DNA from: Cryptomeria japonica
Taxonomy: Eukaryota > Streptophyta > Pinopsida > Cupressales > Cupressaceae
Reading direction: 5' to 3'
NCBI RefSeq assembly: GCF_030272615.1
Contig: NC_081411.1
Coordinates: forward strand, 208,164,244 to 208,228,243
DNA: 64,000 bases
Shown here: positions 35,106 through 48,400 of the stretch, one piece after another
Layout of the letters: each line of letters opens with the position of its first letter
Position numbering within the stretch: the stretch's first letter is position 1
Notes under the pieces: generated by a model
The model's input: the letters and a program-made list of their open reading frames with translations, nothing else
Databases searched by the model: none
What the model was told of the DNA's origin: nothing
Translations under genes and position numbers: made by a program

Positions 35106-37430
35106 TATTTATTATGTCTTGTAAAATAATACATATTATTATATACCAACTAAAGTAATAAATTTGAATTCCCATGTTTCATCCATTGGTGCTTGGGAAT
35201 TACTAGAGGTTGTGGACAAAGTTAACACACTTTGATTTGAATACAACAACAAAAAAGAGATAATTTGATGGCTTTTATCCCAACTACACACTGCAAAAAG
35301 GAAAATCAATAGACTATAAGAGCTTTGGCTAAGCTAGAGGTGATGGCTAGTGATTGGTTTCTACAGGATAAAGCTGAAAGAGTTTAGACTACAACAAATG
35401 ACCTAGAAAAGTGTAAAAACGTCAATCTAGGATCTAACCCTAAACTACTCTTTATTCATAAATAAACTTAAAATTTCAATCTCTAAGCATATTTTATACA
35501 AGATATAAGCAAACATCGAATATATCATAATAATGCACATGAATAATACAATATCCAATACTAAGAAGTTCTTATTTCCTACTTAGGCTTCCAAATTGCC
35601 TTAAGAATATACAAGAAGATGCATCCATCGATCTTTAGTCTGAGTCGCTTTCTTCTGTCTTTTGAACGCAGACGAGAACAAGAATCAGGCGCTTTTTTCG
35701 CCCAACCTTGAAGCTTACGCTTCCCTGAAATTCTTGATCAATCAAGAATACCTGACCCTGCACGAATTGGTTTAACCAAAGAATTCGAAAGCAAGAGGAA
35801 ATCTGGTGCATGCCTAGATAATATATGCTTTTTCATTTTTCTACTTCATTCTAAGAAACAAGCATTCGCTATCATACTAGGATGTGGTAGAGAGTATAAA
35901 TAAGGAATTTCCATCTTTTTCTACGGATAATTCAAACAATAACTCGGTCGAGTATATGCCATGCACAGCAAAATAATAGTTGGAAAAAGCAACTATTCTC
36001 CCTAAAAACATCCACATTCGGCACTCGTCCCGAAAGGTAAATTTTTCTAACTCAAGCTTAACCCTAGCTTGATTCCCTCAAACACAAATTCTATTGAGAA
36101 TACAATCTTTCTTTTAAAACAAAAATAGAAATATCATTTTTGCTTACTAATCATTACTTGTCTAATATATCTATCGAATACAATCTTTCATATTTTGGAA
36201 AACGATAAACTTTTATAAGCAATAATCTTAAAATCAATCTTTCGACTAAATAAGGTACATACAAAAGAAGGTGTTATACATGTATGAAATTAATCTCATA
36301 TATAACCTAAAGTACGCAAACACATTCTTAAAATAGAATTAGAACTAATTATTTTTATGCAAAATACAATATTAACAACATCTTTTCTCTAAATTCTTTT
36401 CTTCTATTCCACAATGGTTTACAAAGCATTTCAAATAAGATAATAATAATTGCTACCCATTTGGACGTACATAACTATTATCTAAACTTCCATTTCTACA
36501 CATTTTATACCAAATATAACAAATAAAATAAAACATAAACAAAGGATTCTAACCTCTTGGAAACTTAGAGTGGTTTGTAAGATTTTGAGCTTGTCGTTCT
36601 TTCGTCAAATGATTCCACACCTTGATCGCAAGTCTCTCTCTCTCTCTCCAACTATTCTTATCTCTATCCAACTATTCTTCTCCTCTATATCCAACTATTC
36701 TAACCTTCCCTTCAAGAAATTATCACTCTTCTAATCTCGTGTGAGAAAGAATGCCTTGTGTGTGTGTTTATATGTCTATTTATTCTAATCTTTAGCTATG
36801 TTTGCTGCTATCCTTTGGGTCTTATTTACTGTTCCATTATTTCTATTTTCATGTGGTTGTAACTATAATCTCCACGCAGTTCTATGAATTAAATACCACC
36901 CTCATTTTGTGGCAAGCTCGAGTCTTTTATTGTTAAAAACCTCCAACCGTTTCAGTTGGAGCTTGATTGCTGCATTAGTCGAACATGGAATCTGTCGACT
37001 TCTCAGCTTATCCACCGAAGAGTCACGTTGCATGCCAAGTCATGTTGCATGCCAAGTCACCCACAAAGGGGTCGTGGGAGTGTTTAAGTCTCCATCGTGC
37101 TCTGGCCTACGTAATTGCTTTGACAGCAGCTATCGTGGGTGGAGGGAGTCTACTAACAAACCGACCAAAGAGGCTCTTCCTTCGGCCTCAAACGGTCGAC
37201 TACCTTAACCCGCCACCTTTTACTATTAATATGTTTAATATTATATATATATATTAAATGACTTTTCATTAATATTAAACATTAAACTTTGTTTAATAAA
37301 TTCTTTGATAAACCCCCCCTTTTTCTTTAATAAAATATATAAATCGGATTTTCATTACATAATTTAATTTCAAAAATACATATACAATATTTACATACAT
37401 GTTTACAAGTACATAATCAAATTATTATTA
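35106..37430. other. Unassigned spacer with simple repeats
   Basis: Contains a CT tract near 36632-36650 followed by three copies of CCAACTATTCT. A short tandem of GCATGCCAAGTCA lies at 37028-37062. The open frames at 36909-37257 overlap each other and look like chance. No supported gene. Confidence 0.3.
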
Positions 37431-37432
37431 GA

Positions 37433-37433
<1 letters not shown>

Positions 37434-37528
<95 letters not shown>
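37434..37528. repeat. Compound (CA)n-(TA)n microsatellite
   Basis: About 22 CA dinucleotides are followed, after AGA, by about 23 TA dinucleotides. Confidence 0.95.
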
Positions 37529-37529
<1 letters not shown>

Positions 37530-38195
37530 GCGTATATATTTTTAATCTCAAATGATTACGTATGTATAGACAAAATTCTTGACAAAGTCAAATTTCACGA
37601 TAATTGGATAATGATATATGTATATGATTGAATAAATTTCTCATATATATATTATACTATTATTCAATTTACAAAGGTAAACACATAAGTACAATTTTCA
37701 TACATTTATACATATCTAAAAAGAACATTAAACCTAGGGTTAATATTCATTTTTTGAATCGTTTATACATTTTATCTCTTTTAACAATAAAGCATAATAT
37801 TTCACAATTACTCACACAACTTAGATTTAATTCAAACACTGCTCACATCATGCAATTAATGCACATGTATAAACATTTAAATCAATCTACTTCTCATTCC
37901 AAATTCATCATTTCAATTTGAACAAACACTCAAATAAGGTCATTTAAATCATCCATATTTTCAAGATGCAAATTATAAATCCTAATCTGGTGTGTGAGAG
38001 ATTCCCTTTTCCATCGAAGTCATTTAGTCAAAAGAAATTCTACCTGATTCATGTTCTCGCCTTCGACCTCCTTCACCTCATCCTGCATTACTTGCACTCA
38101 AAAATTTATCAGTATTGACAAACCCAAAAGAATATTAAATGTCGAATTTCATATCAATTGCAGGAGTAAAAAGCATACTATATTTCCTCATACTA
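37529..38195. other. AT-rich spacer
   Basis: No supported gene. The open frame at 37628-37921 is low-complexity. Confidence 0.3.
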
Positions 38196-38199
38196 GATA

Positions 38200-38481
38200 A
38201 TGAATGATCTAATTTATTTTAAATTTCAAAATCACATTACATCTTTAAATTGCACATTATTAAATAAAATGATTCGTGACAAAAAGAGACTCATAAGATG
38301 GGACAATTTGGAAGTGGAGGTTAAAGACCTAAGTGCTAAGGTGACATTAGAGAAAGAAAGAAAGGAAATGATAAGGGAAATCTCTACTATCCAAGGTAAG
38401 CAAGAAACACTAAAAATAAATTTGAAAGAATTTGTGAATTTTAGTAAGGAAATGGTGACCAAAACATTGGTGTTCATGTAG
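38200..38481 (+). pseudogene. Short reading frame with coiled-coil character, unrecognised
   Basis: The 93-codon frame has a second half rich in Lys and Glu with heptad-like spacing (LEVEVKDLSAKVTLEKERKE), as in many gag or LINE first-ORF proteins. Downstream sequence to about 38950 reads on with stops and ends in AATAAAG near 38938. I do not recognise the family. It is probably a repeat remnant. Confidence 0.3.
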
Positions 38482-40120
38482 GATCTCTAAGAAGAGATGT
38501 AAAGAACACAGCACGGGAGGAAGAGGTCCAAAGATTGTAGCTAGTACTACTTTCAAGCCATATAGTACTATTATTAGGCTAATATGGATTACTTTGCTAT
38601 TACTCCTACTATGTATGATAAAAAGCTCTCTTTTTTAGAGAATGTTAAGGAGCTTAGCTAGGAGTGGAAATCTATTAAAACCCCCACTTTGCAGACCATT
38701 TTTTCATTCCTTTTGGGGGTAATGTCTTTGTTGTTGATTATATTTGGTCTTGTTTTATTTATTAGTTTGTTTGTTTTTTCTAGTCTTTTTTTGCTTCTAG
38801 TCTTTTGTTGTGATTATTGGTCTTAATGTTGGGTGTTCTCTCTCCTCGTGAGATCCCCTTTGTCTACCTTTCGACTGTTATGCAAGGGTACGGGCTCTAA
38901 CAAGGGTATGGGCTCTCTCGTGCTTTATCTAATTAGAAATAAAGTAACAAAGTGAGTTCAAATATATTATATACTCTCATATATGTGAGGTACTACATGC
39001 ATAATTTCTAAGTCTAGATTAGAATTGAAGAAACTAACTACATCTAGTCTCATGAATTACTAATACATACATCTACTTAAATAAGTTAAATTAATTAGAC
39101 TAAACTATGTGTCCTTACCAAGGGAACATGACAAAGGGTAGACACAAAATTTCCTTTTTTCTATTTACCATTGATCATTTATTAATTGTTGATTAATGTG
39201 TTACAATTTACAATGGTATTTATTGTTGGAGACCCTTGTCGCCTTTTAAATAAAATGGATGATGATTTTTAACTAAACAATTTCTATGTCTACTATGTAA
39301 GAGTAGATAGCTGACTCCTCAACATCCTCAAAATCTCTACAAGACCATAATAGCTTCCACAAGAGAGAATAGAAAGACAACTTGCATAATAAGAATGTAA
39401 TTATTAAAGACAAAATGTACAATGATATTCCTTGCTTATAAGGACAATATGTGATGTAGTATCAACAGCTAACATGACACAAACATTAAATGCATGATGC
39501 AAATATTTAATTCATAGAAAAGAAAAATAAAATGAGGTGAACATGGCCCCATTATAACTAACTTCTATAAATGATACCTAGGACCTAATTTTAACATGTG
39601 AGTAGGTTCCCACTAATGTCTAGTTGGGAAATACCTTATTTACACTATCACCTATGTGAAGTGAAAGTTAGGGGGATGAATTTATTATACAAATGATGCA
39701 AAGATGTATAGATGATTGGTCCTAAAAAAAGGACCATGTTATATACCCCAAATGTACAAATGATCTCTTACAAATGGAGAAAGTGAAAAAAAATATATGG
39801 GACAAAACTCCTCCCTAAAATAGAAAATTTAAATAAGATCATATACCAGTGATAGAATGAGTGATATATGGAGGTCTCATTCATAGCCCCAAGAACTATA
39901 GTTAAAATTAAGATACAATTGATATCCCTCCATAAGAAGAAAAGAGAGACTAACAAGCCCCTCATAATGAATAATCTCCTACAAAAATACTAATCATTTG
40001 AAGCAAAAACATAATCCAATGCTTAGAAATAACTTGTCTTCCCTTCTAAGTAGAAATGTAAAAATGCTTCCCATTCAAGATATGAATTGAAGGATGAAAG
40101 AACAAATAATGATGATGGTG
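38482..40120. other. Unassigned AT-rich spacer
   Basis: No supported gene or clear repeat boundary. Confidence 0.3.
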
Positions 40121-40124
40121 TATT

Positions 40125-40835
40125 TTAAAAAACCACATGTGCCTCCTTGTCCATAAAAGATGAAGATGCCACAATCCAATCAAGCACATGCCCAATCAAA
40201 GAAGAAGTTAACAAACTAGAACTCTGTGGAAATTGATGTTGAACAAACTCTAAAGATGAATATGGTTTGACAACAGGAGTGAAATGGTTATCATCAAAGA
40301 GGAGAGTTAAACCCTCAAATTTATCCTCCAAATCTAAAAGAAAATGATTGTCATGGTGAACAAGATTGATGGAAATCTCAATCAATGAATTTGTATAATG
40401 AATCAATGAAAGTGAATGTGCATAAAAAATATTTGAAGAAGAATCAAGAACCTTTGAAGCAACCTCATCCTAATATTAATAATTTTTAAAGTACTCCAAC
40501 AAATCAAACTCCTAATTAGTACGAAAATCATAGGGTTTCCATTTTGAAAAATGGAGAAGCAAATTACAATCTAAAATATGATCATCTAGGAATGGTTGAG
40601 TATCACAGTTCCCTCATAACTCCCAAATTTTAGTCCAAAGAGCATGAGGACACTCAAAATCAACATTAGACTTCAAAATATCATAATCTACATGAATAGT
40701 AATAACTCCTAAGAAATGATCTCTTTTGCAATTCGAAGAAAATTTATCACTATGTGTGCTAGGTAGTGAAACAATATTATACAAATATGGCAACAAATTA
40801 AGCCATTTAAGATGATCTGTAATGCCATCTCTCAA
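40125..40835 (-). pseudogene. Gag-like relic
   Basis: Two minus-strand stretches (40614-40835 and 40125-40406) lie in line with stops between them. The first ends ALWTKIWEL, a pattern seen in copia gag proteins, where a Trp-containing helix follows the variable N-terminus. Similarity is weak, so this is tentative. Confidence 0.35.
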
Positions 40836-40839
40836 TTAT

Positions 40840-41690
40840 TTATAATTCTCCCTCTTGAAGATGATTAAAGAAGAAAGAAATAAAAAACCATGTACAAAAT
40901 ATGATATTTATTCAAATTTACAAAGATAGAACATCTCATATGAATATAGAAACTCTCAAATATAACCAATGTTGTAAATTAAGCCTTTCGAGAAAGACAT
41001 AACCTCTCTAGGAAGCATGTTATCCAAGTAATTATTCTTAATTTCATACAATCATAAAATTTAATAAATAATACCTAAGAATAAATATAGAAAAAAGTGC
41101 ATGGGGAGAATGATAGAGCTCCTAAATACCTTTTCAATGCCACAAGAATTGTGAAAAATGGAGATCATGGTAAAAACATTGTGAGATAAAAGGCCCAAAA
41201 TAAAAAAATATAGATTTGGATTGCAATGAAGTTTATCAAATAGAAAATTTTAGAAAAATAACTTGCATTACTACAAAGTACAAGGAAACAACATTCTATC
41301 AATATCTCATTTGTAGAAATTCAACTTTGTATGCCCAAGTTATGCTTCATTGAAATAAATGCCCAATTAGGCTATATAGAGGTCAAAAATTTAAGCACTA
41401 AGGTGCTAATTTTTCCCTCACGCATATGACCATGTGATCAATAGAGGAAAAAAGAAAATTACTGCCAGGGGTGGTAGAACCACCCAAACAATAGCATTAG
41501 GGATAGCAATAGGCAAGTAAAAGCTAGTGTGGACCACCCTAAACCCTCATCCATGATTATTAATAGAATTGGGTAAAAAAAGTTGTAAACCCTAAATTTT
41601 AAATGGTGTAATAAAAAACTTAAATAAAATTTTAAAAAATTTGATATATAATAAATGTACCCACTGGCATACACTCAATATACGAGCCTA
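40840..41690. other. Unassigned AT-rich spacer
   Basis: No supported gene. Confidence 0.3.
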
Positions 41691-41699
41691 CTAACCACC

Positions 41700-42780
41700 A
41701 TGAGATGTTGAGGGGGGGAGGTTGAATCAAGTATACAAAAAACTAATTATAATTAACCATTTTATTTATCATTCATTCCATATACCTTATGCATGAAAGT
41801 AAACAATTGGAACCACAAAAGAAACCACATGAGAACACCAAGATTTTTATATGGAAAACCCAAACTCAAAAAAACAATGGCGAGAACCATCTCACTATAT
41901 TCTCAACTAATTAGAATTGTGTTTAGGCTAGATGCCAAGGAGGTCACTACCCCTGCGATGACTTGCAAATCTAAGGCACATAACCTCAGGGAAATATACA
42001 AAAGAGACTTGCAAACACTGAAGATCACTTCTTTAGGGCAAGATAAAATAGTTCATATAAAGATACATTGTAATGCTTCCACACCACTGTACTGCTTCAC
42101 ATATACTTCACACAACACACACAAAATATCAATATTTTTATATAGTAATTCCATCCTTTATATATCAACCACAACCTCAATGACATCAATTAGGTCAGCC
42201 TAATTAAACGTAGTGTGCAAATACATAACTATCTACCCAAAAAAAAACTTTAATATATTGTGAAATGGAAAATGAGATGTGTGAGACCTCACACCAAGTT
42301 GATTGACCTTCATGTCCATCCTAAAAAATCTCCCATAGATCCACACACAATTGCACAAATCAAAATATTATAGGTTAGGTGCAAAAGATAAAAATGTCAA
42401 ACACACTACCATAACTTTCACAAAGATCAATGTGGACTAATAAGAGTACTTGTAGATTCCTAAGATGGCATCAACAAATAGCCACAACATTGAGTAATCA
42501 AATTGCATCACCAAAGTAATAGAAGGTATAAGAATGCAACACATTCTTCTACACTCACACTGAAAAAAAAATATCTGACTAAACACCAATTGTGAAACTT
42601 CAAGATATATCATTAAAGGCCTTCTAGAACAACCATAAATAAACTCCACACATATGTATGATCACATTGCTATCCCACTACAATTTCACTATACCAAATC
42701 ACATCTGAACCAAAGACTGTAACCAAGTTGCTCATTTGGATCAATAAGTTTGACATCAATGAAAACAGAAACCCATATTT
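41700..42780 (-). mobile_element. Degenerate Sirevirus-like LTR
   Basis: The left end has GAGGGGGGGAGGTTGAATCA and a later GGAAAACCCAAACTC. Both match the layout of the LTR at 2648 (GAGGGGGGGTGAATTAG, then GAGGAAAACCCAAGATGGG). The right end has TTTGACATCAATGA followed by polypurine-type tracts (TTCCCCCTTTTT at 42788 and CCCCCCCTTTGACATC near 42821), again as in the first element. The frame at 41793-42203 lies inside the LTR and is not a gene. Confidence 0.5.
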
Positions 42781-43640
42781 GCAAGAATTTCCCCCTTTTT
42801 AATTAATGGCAACACTTGTGCCCCCCCTTTGACATCAAAGATAAAGGGTGTCCTCTTATAGAAAAATCAATACTTTATACACAACTCCCTCTATCTAAAT
42901 GACCTCCTCAAAAAATATTTAAGCCAAAATTGTTTCACAAACTCATCCACATATGTACATTATCAAAATGTCTTACCTGAATCTATCTAAGCACCTTGCT
43001 AGTGCTAGGCAAATTTCCCATTTTACTGGGCCAGAGAGATAATTTATTTATGCACTATTTTCAACTGAACCAAGGTAGAATTCCAATCACCTCACGTAGA
43101 GACCAAGATGTTTCATTAAATTTCCATATTCAACATAAGATTCTCTACCTCGTCACAACTATCCATTACCTTTATTGATTAACTTAGCTCCTAAGAGTCT
43201 TCTAAAAATTTCACCGTAGTGGTGAGATGTATGTCAACTATATCTCTTAGCCCATATAAGTCTTTCTTTATCTACTCCTTTTGATCCACTAGTAGTTTCA
43301 AATTTTCATATAAATTTCCTATCTTTACCCTCTCTTTTCCATCATCATATTTATTTGAGTTTATTTCCTTAGTCAACTATCAGCCTCAAAAATATTTATT
43401 TAATTTTGTATTTCTTGTGTAGAATAAGGCCATCGATGTCAAAAATAATATATATTGATCACATTATCTACACTCTTCTAAAAATAATTATGCTCTTCTA
43501 CAGTTAGTTGTGCGCATCTGCACACTTATTCACCAAATCAATCAACCTCCTCTTTGCCATCTTCTTCTCAAAATCTGCCAAAATTGTTGCTTCCAAGTTA
43601 GAAGCATAGTCATATAGTATAGGAATATATATTTTTTAGA
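42781..43640. other. Probable internal sequence next to the Sirevirus-like LTR
   Basis: Starts with two polypurine-type tracts. The rest is AT-rich and shows no reading frame I can assign. Confidence 0.3.
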
Positions 43641-43859
43641 TCTCAGGTGGGTATATATTTTTATTTTTATTTTATCTTTTTTAGTAGTGTTAATGTGGAA
43701 GATAATAAGATAATTGGTTATGTAAACATTGATATATAATTTTCATGGCAATTCAAATAAAAATGTTTTTCAATCACAAAGTGTAATACATACAATTTTT
43801 TTTCAAGTGAATTTTCTTGTTGTAAAATTTTCAAACGGGAAGGAGATGGTAAATAAAAG

Positions 43860-43954
43860 GACAAGGGTAAAAAACACTGCACAAAAGTATTCACCTGAAA
43901 CGGAATGAAGATGTTGTGAACAAGAATTGGAAAGATATCATAGAAAGAAAAGAG
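43860..43954 (+). other. Possible exon upstream of the mini-exon array
   Basis: A purine-rich stretch ends AAAAGAG followed by GTATGCATCTCTAC, nearly the same donor sequence that follows the mini-exons at 45079 and 45310. Its 5' end is not clear. Confidence 0.35.
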
Positions 43955-44237
43955 GTATGCATCTCTACAATTTATAATTCACCAACCCACTTAAATTGAT
44001 GAATTAATAAAATATAATAGAAATAGAAGGTGATTAAAAATTAAAAATACTCTCTCTCTCTCTCCCTCCCTTTTAGTGTTCTTATGTGATTATTAAATAT
44101 TTTTAGTATCTCTCTCTTTCTCTCTCCCTCTCCTTTTAGTCTTATTAAATGTGATTTAAGTATTTTTAGTCACTCCCCTTAAGACTCTCTCTCTACCCCC
44201 CTCTATCTTTGTAGATCCTTTTAGTCCTCTTACGTGA

Positions 44238-44300
<63 letters not shown>

Positions 44301-44661
44301 CCCCCCCTTAATCACCTTAGTACTTTTAATCTCTCCCCTCAAGACTCTCTCTCTTCTTTTAGTCTTCTTAGGTGATCAAGTAGTTTTAGTCTCTTCTCTT
44401 AAGACTCTCTCTCTCTTTATCTCTCTTAAGACTCACTCTCTTTTTATCTCTCTTAAGACTCTCACTCTCTCTTTATCTCTCTCTCCCCTTTTATTCAAGT
44501 TTAATGTTATTTAAGATTTTTAGAATCTCTCTCTCTCTTACTCTCCTACTCTCTTTATTTGTTTCTAGTATAGATACCCTTAAGACTCTCTCTCTCTCCT
44601 CTTAGTCTTCTTAGGTGATCAAGTAGTTTTAATCTCTTCCCTTAAGACTCTTTCTCTCTCT

Positions 44662-44848
44662 CCTTAAGGCACCATATGACCCCTTAGGACCACATAATGT
44701 CCTAATGGGTCATATGGTGTCTTAAGGGATCATGAGGTGTTCTAACACATGTGTGGCCTCTTAGGACCCCATATGACCCCTTAGGACATCATATCAACCC
44801 TTAGGACCATATGATGTCCTAATGGGTGATATGGTGTCCTAAGGGGTC
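44662..44848. repeat. Two long inverted repeats
   Basis: Arms 44662-44690 and 44699-44727 (29 bp) pair with two mismatches around an 8-base loop. A second pair, about 44757-44787 and 44818-44848, has a nested inner pair ATCATAT/ATATGAT. Both use the same core, CCATATGACCCCTTAGGAC. Confidence 0.8.
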
Positions 44849-45009
44849 TTATATAATTATAACACATGTGTAGCCCCTTAGGACCCCATATGACCCTCAA
44901 CGTCACCATTTTTAGGATCTCTCTCTCTCTAGATCCTTTTAGACAAATTCTTAGGTGATTAATTATGTTTAGTCTCTCTCACTCTCTTTATCTCATACTC
45001 TCTTTATAG

Positions 45010-45079
45010 GAAAAGAACAAGATCAAAGTATAAGATCATGCTGCAGAAGTTAGAGAAGGGTCAGCCCAAGCTCAAACAA
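45010..45079 (+). pseudogene. Mini-exon 1 of the transposase-like gene
   Basis: 70 bp between CTCTTTATAG and GTATGCACATC. It encodes a short Gln/Ala-rich peptide ending EGSAQAQT in the phase that links to the next exons. One stop lies inside. It is a tandem copy of 45242-45310 together with its flanking intron ends. Confidence 0.5.
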
Positions 45080-45241
45080 GTATGCACATCTTTACTTCTC
45101 TCTCTATCTCTCTCCTTTTAGTCTTCTTAAGGGTAATTAAATATGTTTACGATCCTTCTCTCTCTCTAGATCCTTTTAGTCTTCTTAGACGATTAAATAT
45201 GTTTAGTCTCTACGTCTCTTTCTATCATACTCTCTTTATAG

Positions 45242-45310
45242 GTCAAGCACAAGATTAAGTAGAAGTTCAAGCTCCTGATGTTCGAAAAGGGTCAACCCAA
45301 GCTCAAGCAA
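45242..45310 (+). pseudogene. Mini-exon 2 of the transposase-like gene
   Basis: 69 bp between CTCTTTATAG and GTATGCACGTC. In the phase-1 frame it ends KGSTQAQA and joins the next exon without a shift. One TAA stands where the sister exon has CAA. The length, a multiple of three, allows duplication without loss of frame. Confidence 0.55.
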
Positions 45311-45442
45311 GTATGCACGTCTTTACTTCTCGATCTCTCTCTCTCTAGATCTATCTATTTCTCTCCATCTTTTCCCTTTATTCATTGTAATTAAATTTAT
45401 ACTATATCTAGATTAATTCTTTTTTTTTTGTTTTGTGTGTAG

Positions 45443-48400
45443 CTTGTGCTCAACACGAAGAAGCTCAAGTAAATGTTGGACAAGGGGAAACTCAATTTCA
45501 ATCAATGGAAGTTGGAGAAGGGTCAATATTGCTTCCTTATACTGGTATGAATGAGAATATGGATCTAGCTCAATGTGTAAATAAAAAAATTAATTACAGT
45601 TCAACTTAGATCATTTAATTGAAATGGATGTGGAGAAATTGAGATATTATGTTGAACAACTTACACATACTAATAGGAGGACACTAAATAAAAAGTCAAA
45701 TAAAATAATTGCTCAGTTTAAGAATCTTGATACACTTGAAAAGGGCCAACTATTATCAATTCAACTTCTGAATAATGAATTAAATGAGCCATTAAAATTG
45801 TTGGGTGTAGATACAACATTGAAAAAGAGGAAATTTTCCAGCCTACAAAAATATATTGTTGAAAATGTTAAGGTGTGTTTGGATTCAACTAGGAAACAGT
45901 CTATCTATGGATAAGGCCATTTCAAAAAGAGTGATATTCACATCTATTGCAAATAAAACATGTCCCAAAAAAGACAAATCTCCTTACTTTCATCTAAGAT
46001 TAGATATAGTAGGAAGACAATATCACATTATGTGAAAAGGAGAATTAATTTGGATGATAGCACATTGGAAGGAAATTGGGAAATAGTGTGTAGATCTCCT
46101 CTGATAGGATTGAAGATGGATTTAGGAACCTGATCACTACATTTTGGAATGTCATACCCATCCTTCATCAAATAGTAGAGATGTCATCAAACATAGGATT
46201 GGGCATAATGAATATGTGCTACATACAAAACATTGGTTGGACACCACGTAACATGAATTGTATTATATTTCATTTTGTAATTCAAAACCAAACATAATGA
46301 TTCAACAAACAATGTTTGAAAGATTAAAGCCATATTATATGAAGATAAACAAAGCTTTTGAAATTTGTTGTTGTCGTTATGATATTAAATTTGATCTCTA
46401 CTATCAAGTGTTTCAAAAGATGATAGAATAAAGTGTTGGTTTTCAAAATGCTCCCCCTAAACGGCCAAGTTAGTTCATAGTGTAGACACTCAAAATTGTC
46501 ATGTCTAATTAAATAAATATTTTATTTAGTTAATTATCTAAGCCTAATTCTTCTATTAATTAAATAAATTTTTATTTATTTAATTAATTCATTTATCCTC
46601 TTCTAGCCTTATTTCTCATTTAAATAAATACATTTATTTATTTAAATTATCCTTTTCCTAAATTAAATAAATATTTTATTTATTTAATTGTCCTACTTCT
46701 TCTATTAATTAAATAAATCTTTATTTATTTAATTAATTCATTATCTTTTTCTACACATGACACATGTCATTCATCTCTTAATTCCTACACTACCTACCTC
46801 TTTCATTATTTTATTATTTCCTTTACCTACCCTCTAATCCTAGCCGACCTCTCTTTTTACACCTCTCAATCTTATCCCTCCATTTCTTATTGTGTCTTCT
46901 ATTTAAGGAGATACTTTCTTCATTGTCTAACCCTAATGGCTAATGATTGATTTTGGAGTACTTGGCTACAATACGATCCTACTTGCAACCACATTCCGTT
47001 TTTTGTTGAGCTCTTGTGCATATAAAAATCTGAGAGCAAATATATCAAGCAAGATCAATGGAGATAGGAAGAATGGAGATCAAAACCCTATTGGACATGT
47101 GATGGTATAATCTTTGTGATTTTGAGTTATTTGCATTGTCTTAGGTTATCTTCATATGTTATGGTGGATCTTTGTTCATTGTTAGGCTAGGGTTTAGTGG
47201 TTGAATTCATTTTAGCCTTTCAATATTGTTATTATTGTTATCCATTTTCACCATATACACATAGCATCAATTTTATGTGACAAATCAGATGATAATGCGA
47301 CAGGTCAAATAAATTGCATAAATGGAAAATGTGAAACTTGTGGTAATTTGGTTAAATTTCATTTAAGAAATGAAGATACCAACATGACAAGGATGGTAAA
47401 ATGTAAGAGTTACAAGTACATAAAGTCTGAAATAAAATTTAGGAATGAATCCACAAGGTGAGAATATGTTGAAGAGGAGATACCTGTTGGAACCTTTATG
47501 GAATTTTTTTGCAAATTTATTCCACCCTATATACGTCATGATTTTTTTTGCTAAGTGTAAGCATAACAATTCCAAACACTGAGAGACACTTTCCCACTTG
47601 GAACAATTTTATCAGTTGTCGACTTTGTAGAAAATTACTCTTTTGTTAATCAAAAACAAATTTAATTAGAATACTACTTTTTAGAGAAGATCACTATTAT
47701 GGTCTAGGTGTGTTATGGACATGCACAATTAGATGTGGATGGTGTTGAAAGTACATTTTAAGCATGGGTCATTAAGAAAGAATATCAATTTTGCGTTAGT
47801 GATGATAAAGATCGTGACACACATTTTGTGGAACATTACTTTAAGAAGTTGTTTGGATATTTGGAAAACAGACGCATAAAAATTGAGAATCATTTTGTTT
47901 GGTTAGATGGATGTGTGACACAATTTAAATCATCAAGGCCATTTTATGCACTATGTAGATATCATAAAAACCAAAAGATACCACATATTTGGAGTTTCTT
48001 TGAGAGTGGACATGGAAAGGGTGAGCATGATGGTGCAAGAGATTGCATCAAACATGCTTTAAGAAAGTATCAAATGAATTGTCAGTGATTTTGAATAAAA
48101 GATGCACATGATTTTGTTGAATGGTGAAAGATGCAATTTGCACCAAGTGAGGCAAGTACATCATTAGGATACAATTGAGTCATACCATACAGAGTATTCT
48201 AGGAGATATCAGGTCAGCACAATCTTTCAAAATTTGATTTTATTTGAAGTTTTTAGATTATTATAAATTTAAGTTTACTTAATATAATTGAATTGAATAT
48301 TTATGTGCAAATTTATTTATTTTTTGAAGATGTGGATATAAGATCAATGCATGGATGCAAGAGGGTGGAGAAAACAAGATCCTTGCATTCTATCATGAGT

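Larger units (their letters stand above)
44040..45370 (+). repeat. CT-rich array with long (CT)n tracts
   Basis: Repeated units of roughly 60-100 bp combine CTCTCTCT tracts with TTTTAGTCTTCTTAGGTGAT and CCCTTAAGACTC blocks. The longest pure (CT)n is about 44244-44297. The array contains the hairpin block 44662-44848 and the mini-exons at 45010 and 45242, so part of it behaves as intron sequence. Confidence 0.8.

Noticed and set aside
41793-42203. 136-codon plus-strand open frame
   Set aside because: Lies inside a degenerate LTR, has low-complexity composition and no domain; the matching LTR part elsewhere is non-coding.
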